This document shows positions 56,558-64,000 of a DNA stretch of 64,000 nucleotides, piece after piece. This DNA is from Ulva prolifera. Lineage: Eukaryota > Chlorophyta > Ulvophyceae > Ulvales > Ulvaceae. Each line of letters opens with the position of its first letter. The first letter of the stretch is position 1. A program made the translations under genes and the position numbers. The notes under the pieces were generated by a model that worked only from the letters and a program-made list of their open reading frames with translations, was not told the DNA's origin and did not search any database. The DNA lies in NCBI GenBank assembly GCA_023078555.1, contig CM041199.1, forward strand, positions 7,445,315 through 7,509,314, given 5' to 3'.

Positions 56558-59500
56558 GCTGTGCGATAAGACCTGCAGCTTGCAGCCCTCGGAACAGGAA
56601 GGATGCAGGGTAGATTACTATGTTGAGCACAAAGAGTGTGTGCACACCTGCTTGCGTCACCGGACTCTTCCTCCGATGCTTGAAAATGTCAAAAAATCAG
56701 CGCCGCTAGTCTTGTCAAAGCCCAGGGAGCTGGGGCTAGTGAGCAGCACCTGAAGCCGCGATCAGAGATACCTGCATCACGCTGCCATTGATCATACACA
56801 GCATTGTGAGCTGGGGTTGACAAGCCTTTGCGAAAATTTGCAGTGCTACTAGCGGGGGTTGTCTTGACCCCCACAGCAGAGATGGAATAGTGGTGCAAAC
56901 GATTGCAGGGCTTCTATTGCCGAAGCATGGTGTCAACAAGTAGCGCGACGACCACTGTGCTACATGATAGATTCAGGTATGACAGGTTATCTCCAGCATC
57001 AATGATTGCATGATTCGTGCATGCGTGAGGTCGTAACGTCAAGGTGTCATCTGGAGCAGTGCCGATCCACTTGGCTCAGGCCGAACACCACACCGATCGG
57101 CCTGGACTCCTGATACCAAGACATCAGTGCACCAGAACCTTTGCCAACTGCTGCAAATCTAGACATGACGGCTTGAAGCATCTTCACATGCAAACAAAGG
57201 TCACCACTGTGCGACCCGTTTACGGTGAGCTGACCATGGATGACACACACCTGGGCTGATCTGCAGATGTGCACGCTTGCGTCTTCAGCCTATATGTAGC
57301 TAGCCTTGAATGGATCGTCGTGTGGGAGGATTCTAATCATGTGGGGGCGTCGGTCTGGGAGCGGGCATATGGTGGAGGATCTCCTGGTGGAGGGGTTTGC
57401 TAGCCAGGCTGCGCTCTCAGCGTGAAGTGCTGTCTGCATGCACAAAAGTGGGTCAAGGCACCGTGACGGATCCAGATGTGCAACGCGGCTGCCCCAGGCC
57501 AGGATCCCGCGACCAAAGCTGTGCATGCATGTCCGGACAAGGATGCGCGGCTTGGGTCGCAGAGATGGTCATATCACTGCACGTATACATGCTGCCACGT
57601 GCACTGGAGCTCCTTATGCACGCTGTAGCGCACACACAAGCTTCAAGTTTGATCTTGATGCTTCCACAGGCCTGTGCCATGTTGCCCGACGACCCCAAGA
57701 TGGCAGACGTCGAATCCGTGGTGAGCCCCCCCCAGGCACATTGGCAACTCCGAGGGCACGCATACGGGTCATGAAGGCACAAAGAGAAAAACAATACTGA
57801 AGTCACGTTTTACATAGTTTACACACACCTACCGACCGCAGGGAGGCAAGTGCTGAGTGCGTTATGGCCAAAGCGATCGGGTGTAAATTCAAGAGTCTTG
57901 AAGACGACCGCACATTCAGGCAAGCACTGCTTGACACCATGCAAGACGATGCTGACCGTTCGTCACTGACAGCAAGTGACAGCACATGTTGTTCGGTGGT
58001 AAACTCCTGCATACCCTGGCGTAAGTCCGTACAAGACATGTAGATCAAACATGCAATGTATCCGGGCAGCAGCGGACCACACAGCCGAAAACGACTTCGT
58101 GGATGTGTGAATTCCGTGTGGCATATTCACAAAACCATGATGCTCATGCATCACCTTGCAGGTCAGATCGGTCATGTGCCATGATGCAGCTGTGGTCATC
58201 AGTGGGGGTTTGGCCATACGGCATGTTGGCCCCGGGGCCTGAGTGCATGGGCTGGATGCAGTGACAGCACTCCTGCTTTTTAACACAGCTAGGCTCGATT
58301 GCCTGAGTCCCATACATAGCACCGCCACAGCTAGGCTCGATTGCCTGGGTCCCATACATAGCACACACACAGCTAGGCTCGATTGCCTGGGTCACATACA
58401 TAGCACACACACAGCTAGGCTCGATTGCCTGGGTCCCATACATAGCACCGCCACAGTGAGGTGGAAGCAATATGGTTAGCCAGTTGGCTGACTTCATGGC
58501 TTGCACGCCAGCCCAATGTCTGGCAGGCAGCCCACGTTTCGCGCAAGTGGTCGGGTCATCCGATACACCTCAATGCCGCACAGCTACGGCACTGCTTGCT
58601 ACATAGATCAGTGATTCTGAAGAGTAAGTTTTGCATGTCAAAAGTTGAACGAGACGCTCACGCTCCAATCTGGTCAATGTGTTCTGGGAGCACACCAGAA
58701 GTGATATCGGGGCCTCAGTAAGGAAACGGTGCGATTCAACTGGTAACTTGAAGAGGAGTTGGGGGGCGCCTTGACCACCTCCCGGCTGCAGAGGCAGAAG
58801 ATTTCGTGTCCAGGTACTCCTGTACGGCCGTGATGGTCCCTGCACGGCGTCGGTACACGTTGATTTCCTGGCAGCCTATATCAGTGCGGCCGGCTCCGAG
58901 GATGCGCGAGGATGGAGGATGCGATCCATGATTCATACAACTGTGTGTGCGCACAGCATGACGCATGGCTCCTGCGATCGGGCGGCAGGCTCAGAAGGAG
59001 GTGAACAGTATACTGATTGGTTGCCACCTCGGCACATGGAGGCGGCAGCAGAATGGAGAGTCACTCGGAGTATGTACATTCAGGTGCACGAGATTTAGGT
59101 CAGCGTTCCAACCACATGATTTTCAGGCAATTTCAGGTTGTGGCGTGGTGCGACTGCCGGTCAAAGTTAGACTACTGCATTGGGCAGGCGACGCAGCAGT
59201 TGTCGTACAGGGCTGAGCCGCATGTTCTGCGACTGTCACACATCATTTGTGAATGCAGCATATCCCCATGTCCCTGAGAGGTTAGTGCAGTAGCCGTCAG
59301 CACAAGAGCAAGGGCACACACGCTCACCAGCGATGCACACAGATGCGGTTCAGATCTGGACTCGACTGGTTTCCATATGTCCAGAGGACGGCTAACACAG
59401 CTGACATCGCAAGGCTAAGTGTTATGTCCCTACAACTGTAGCTGCGAGGCTGTCCTTTACCTCATGCAGCGAACCAGTTTGGGAGCCCACAATGAGGTTG

Positions 59501-62500
59501 GCGATGGTCAGCAGCGCGGCTAATGCAGGGCCGCCCCCATTATCGCACTTCAGGGCTGCACGCAGCTGATGCGTGTGCAGCACCCCAACGATACAGACTT
59601 GGAAGATACATCCACGCCCAGGTTGCTCGACTAGGTCGTGTTCCAGAGTGCTTGAGCAACACACAGCACACAGCGAACGTATTTGAGTGACAACGGCGCA
59701 GCGACATGCTGACACGCACCCGCACCTTTCAACATCCACTGGCTGGCATCTCGAGTGACTTGTGTTCACGGCCAGGGCAGCAAAAGCTGTTGGTTCGCTG
59801 CCAAGCGATCACTTCCGCAGAGTTATATCTCGTTGAAGTCGACGCTGGGCCAACACAAGCTGCTGAAGAACCATGCCAAACGGAGGAGAAGGTTCCTGCA
59901 CCATGCAGCCGCACCCTGTGAAAGCTGCCCTGTCACCTACATTATGGCCAGTCGCGGACGGTACAAAGGGGTGCATGATGACATGGGAGTTGGGCAAAGT
60001 GGCGGGGGAGTGGCTGCGCAACATGACTACAGCCGGTCCATGGAGAGCTGAGGAGTGGCCGACGCCGACGCACACACGATCTAGCTGGAAACAGCATCTG
60101 TTCTCTATGGAGTTACGTTGGGCCACAAGAAGGCTGTGGAAAGCGACGTGGATGAAAGAAGTCTGCGGAGCTCTGTCAGGTTGGGTCTGGGATCAGGGGG
60201 CGTCAGTGTACATGTCGCCGCCGGCACTGCCACAGGACACGTCTTCACCTGCTATGTGGTGGCAGGTGCAAATGCTCGGTAGACACAGAGCCGGTGAAAC
60301 AGGGAATAGCTGTCAGAAGCATCATTGTGTGGCTCCATGCACCGAGGGTGAGTGGGAACGTGAACACACTGCCTTGCTAGCAAGCAGAGCACGACTGAGC
60401 AGCATGAGCTCAAGTCACATGCAGCTCCGTGCCGCCGAGCACAACTTGATCTCGATCGGAGATGTACAGTTCCGGGTGTGGTCCCATCAGTGACCACCGA
60501 TTGACAAGGCAGCAGGTCTGGTTGAGAAGCACTGCAACCAAGTTGAGTGGAGCAGCGTCCATCCAATAAATAACGACTGTATCGCATGCACACGTTCAGC
60601 ATGTAAAAATTAATTACAGCGATGAAGATTGTGAATAAGACATAATGTGTGCGCGGCCTGGATCGCAAGTGGGATGGTAAAAGCAACGGTCTCCTCGTGA
60701 GGCTGCAATGCCAGCTGTCTAACCAAACGATATTCGGACAAAAGCTGCTCAAGCTATACTTCTGATGGTACTTGAGAATCACGAGTCGTCGTACCCTTTT
60801 GGGGCTTGCCGTCATTGAGTTTTGTCGCCTCGCTTCTCTCGCATCCGCGCTCATCGCTACGCTATGCGAAGATGCCGGAACACCAATAGGCAGATGACAC
60901 TGATTGATAGGCAAGAGCAATACGCCGTTGACAGATTCGTGACATGCTGGCAGTTCGCCGATGGCAGGGCATGAACGTTTGGTGCATTTAAGTTTTCAGG
61001 CATCTGCACGGCTGGTGAATATGTCTGCGGCCGCGCGCGGGAAGATGAGAGGCGACACGTCAGGAGCGCCTTCTCGGACTGACTTTGTGACGCTTGATGA
61101 CGGTGTGGCTGCCATGCAAACTTGCGCGGCACGAAGGGCGTGCCGCATGGCTGCAAACGCGGCTCACAGTCGCAGGAACACAAGGACGAAGTCGGAGAAG
61201 CTCGCAGTGGCGACAGACTTCACAAGCAGAATTTGACCAAAGACGGGTGCACCGCTCTGCCGTCTGCCAGGATGTGCCCCCACCACCAGCTGCATGTGGT
61301 AAACTGTTTGAGAAGGACAAAGCCAGAGAAGCAGGTAGCAACGCAGCCTGAAGTCCGCAGGACCCAAACCAGGGCACCACAGGCTGGCAGCTTGGACTCA
61401 GTGGACTCAGGCTTTGACCATGTCAAATGGTCAAATTGTGCTACAAGGACAAATACAGAATCGATGCATGTGGACCATGCCTAAATGGTAGGCATAATTC
61501 GACTGCACACAGCACGGTGTCAATCACTCATACACACCAGAGGGCCAGGCGAATTGGTGAAGGACATGTGCTGTAATATGCATCTCTGATGCGATGCAAA
61601 ACTCATTGCCAGTCGAGCCAATCCGGACTGAACTGGTTGCAGACCACTGGCACCTGCCTCGAGACAGGCAAACCAGCGGAGAACTGCCACAGTTGCCAGT
61701 GGTACCACTGACGCCAGCGCCGGATGCCGTTGTCACATGCTATTCCCATCCTAAGCGGATGCAGTCGCTGGAGATGTGTTGCTGTTTGATTGACCTGCGG
61801 ATTAGCGGGGGATCGATATGCTGTGTGCTCCTCGTGTTGATAGAGATTTCAGATGTAACAAGAGATAGCCGTGTAGCACCCATGGTCTCTTCCACCATCA
61901 GTGGCAGTTGATCCACTGAAATACATAATGTGCAGTGAAGTTCATGATTCCGAGCAGTACGGGTATAGTGGACATAGCTACACTAGACAAGCACTGTGAT
62001 TGTTCGCGAGTGCAGGCTTGTCAGCTGCATGGCATCCCAGCAACAATGCACGTTGCTCGCCTCTCTGCTGCATTGTTCCGAACTGGGACAGGAATCTGCG
62101 TGCCTATGTTTGTCCAGAAGCCCTGACGCACCCACAAACGAGGCTACAGGCAGGAGCAACATGATATCCTTGATGATCACGGCTGTGCTTCCACTGACAC
62201 TGGAATACATGAGCAATTTCTGTGAACCTCCACTGCGACCAGGTCAAGCGAAACTTCGCACACCAATGGCAACAGCCTGAACATCACCACGCGGCAAGCA
62301 GTCAACATGTTGTGTCTGTCCACATGCAGCATACTGCTTTGCAGCACACAGAAACACGTTGATGACAAGTATCATCCCTGATGAATCTTCACTGATCAGC
62401 TGTGCCATTCTGCAGCGGTGACATGCCCTCGTCTCCACATCCATCATCAGTGCAGTACAAAGCATGTGTGCATCGGCATTCAAAGGCACACTGCTCTGAT

Positions 62501-63402
62501 CAATTTTACGCCACAAATAGAAACAACAAAACAGTCGTAAATGTGCATGACCATAGCAGTGGCGGCCAGCAACGCTGATGCCCTCGCTGGGTACACTCCT
62601 CTTTACAGCTATAACCAAAGCGTCCACACGTTGATACAGCTGCAGCTGCCAGTGACGTCAGACTTTGACTTTCGTTAAAACTGCCATTGACCAATGGTGA
62701 CAGTGCAACAACCCTTCCGTTGAGCACTTCTATGCTGGCCACGACGACTACACACTTAGCGCATATTGAGAGCGCATGCGTCACATCAATGGAGACTGGA
62801 ACTGGATGCAATACATTTATGTTGGAGCCACCGATTCTGCACAGAAAAGCGAGCTTAAACTGGAAACGCGTAATGAGCACTGACTGCACCTGAATGACCA
62901 AGAGTTCGAACCTGATCAGGATATGATGTCGCTGTGATTCACAGAAACAACCATTCCTGCAGCAGACTTGCATGAACATCAGATGGCGGGCAGACTACAC
63001 GTACAGCGCTGTACATCAGCAGGCAGTGTTCATAAAGCATCGTGCCAAGGGACCACTTCAGCTTGTACGCACCCCACATATACCAGCAATAGTGATCACT
63101 CGAAGCGTAAGCCGCCCAAGGGGACTAGAAGGCTGTCTTGTCTGTCCAGAAGGTGTTTTCTGTACAACCAGTGGCAATCAAGACAGCTGCCATGCTGCCA
63201 CCTGTCGCAATGGACACATGGTCATGGATATGCATAGCTGTAGGTATGAGCGTCCACAGGTACATACCCAGCAGGATCAAACTACAACAAATTCGTACTT
63301 CTGGGGTTGCAGCAGGTGGTAGGTCCGCACCTAGACCCACGTCCACAAACGTCAACTCTGAAGACGACCCCAGCCTCCTCAAGAGTGCTGCTGTATGCAG
63401 GC
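56558..63402. other. Spacer between B2 and the next A gene (copy R2)
   Basis: Equivalent to 21216-28060. It includes the 42-bp minisatellite at 58284-58451, the empty site of the Tourist-like MITE near 60483-60494, and the conserved block at about 63125-63390. No gene is supported. Confidence 0.5.
58284..58451 (+). repeat. Minisatellite, four units of 42 bp (copy R2)
   Basis: Identical to the array at 22942-23109. Confidence 0.9.
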
Positions 63403-64000
63403 CTAGCATGCAAAGAATTCATTGTTACCCTGTGCCCCAGGGCCCCATTGATCGGAGTGCTTGTAGGTCACGACGTTGGAGCTGAGTGCTTGCACGTCCG
63501 TCGTCTTTAATTTCCGCAAGCCAGCCACATGTGGTACCTTTGCAAGCGGAACCACAAAACATTGCATCCGTGTGCAATAATCAAGGCTCCCCGGCAAGCT
63601 TGTTATGCCAGTGCACCCGCTGAGGTCCAGCCGTGCGAGCTGGAGGCACATCCCAATGCACTCTGGAAGCCCTTGCACCTCTTTGCAGCCAGAGAGGTTC
63701 ACTTCTGTCAGAAACGTGCAGACGCCGATGCAGTCCTGCAGATCTGCCATGCTGCTACAATCCTTCAGGTTCAGATGTGCCAGCTGCGTGCACTGCCGGA
63801 TCGAAGGTGGCAGCCTTTCAATCTTTGAACACCCCTCGAGGTCAAGGTGTGTCAGCTGACTGCAGTTGCCCCAGCAATCGGGTACGCTCTGCAGCCCGCT
63901 GCAGCCACTGAGCTCGATGTGAACAAGCGCTGCTCCGATGTACCCGTAGAGCTGCTCCATGTCGCACTGGCCGCACCCAGCGAAATTTAGGTACGCCAGG
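63403..64000 (-). CDS. NLR type A gene, C-terminal part only (copy A3)
   Basis: The minus-strand frame enters from the right edge and ends at the TAG at 63405-63403, about 199 codons. It equals the last part of A2, with LRR units such as LTHLDLEGC, LAHLNLKDC, LTEVNLSGC and LARLDLSGC, then the tail ending NNEFFAC. By analogy the NB-ARC and start should lie up to about 67245, outside the window. Confidence 0.8.
   Translation of the reverse strand, partial: LAYLNFAGCGQCDMEQLYGYIGAALVHIELSGCSGLQSVPDCWGNCSQLTHLDLEGCSKIERLPPSIRQCTQLAHLNLKDCSSMADLQDCIGVCTFLTEVNLSGCKEVQGLPECIGMCLQLARLDLSGCTGITSLPGSLDYCTRMQCFVVPLAKVPHVAGLRKLKTTDVQALSSNVVTYKHSDQWGPGAQGNNEFFAC

Larger units (their letters stand above)
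48252..64000. repeat. Large duplicated block R2, partner of 12909-28658
   Basis: It has the same order and sequence as R1 (spacer, B gene, spacer, 3' end of an A gene). Apart from the first kilobase and the C tract I found no difference. Here the left boundary joins smoothly to unique sequence. Confidence 0.9.

Overview
This window looks like nuclear DNA of a green-lineage eukaryote, most likely a green alga. It carries plant-type NB-ARC/leucine-rich-repeat (NLR) genes in long uninterrupted frames, moderate GC, CA/GT-rich spacers, long G or C homopolymers, and small DNA transposons with target-site duplications. Nothing looks bacterial: there are no operons, ribosome-binding sites or rRNA. 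The taxon is inferred from the NLR family and not from a marker gene.

All confident host genes are on the minus strand and belong to two NLR types, here called A and B. From left to right: N-terminus of a B gene (B', 1-298); spacer with a Tourist-like MITE and a TIR-repeat cluster; gene A1 (7273-11112); spacer with a G33 tract; a single N at 12908; spacer with a C39 tract; gene B1 (18159-21215); spacer; gene A2 (28061-31903); spacer; a damaged extra copy of that spacer (33564-34605); a region of old remnants (34606-48251) with dead NLR pieces, a 1.9-kb TIR transposon and a small hAT element; then a second copy of the B-spacer-A block (48252-64000) with gene B2 (53501-56557) and the C-terminal part of another A gene (63403-64000).

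The locus is a tandem NLR array. The block 12909-28658 reappears at 48252-64000 with a constant offset of 35342 bases after the first kilobase, and the text looks identical there. The block 8418-12907 is likewise repeated at 29209-33563. The remnant region is an older, decayed and partly shuffled copy of the same unit. Two junctions (12908 and 33563/33564) have the marks of contig joins: an N exactly at a repeat edge, and a low-quality T/G run followed by a re-start of the same sequence with only single-base indels. Some of the apparent duplication may therefore be an assembly effect. Alternatively, the N may stand for an unassembled copy of the roughly 13.6-kb remnant region in a true array with a unit of about 34 kb.

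Functionally, A and B would be intracellular receptors or switch ATPases. Each has an N-terminal helical region of unknown class, an NB-ARC nucleotide switch and a C-terminal LRR. B stands out because its LRR is a run of 13 units of 24 residues, mostly near-identical and built from three interchangeable cassette types, as expected if repeats are gained, lost and swapped by recombination.
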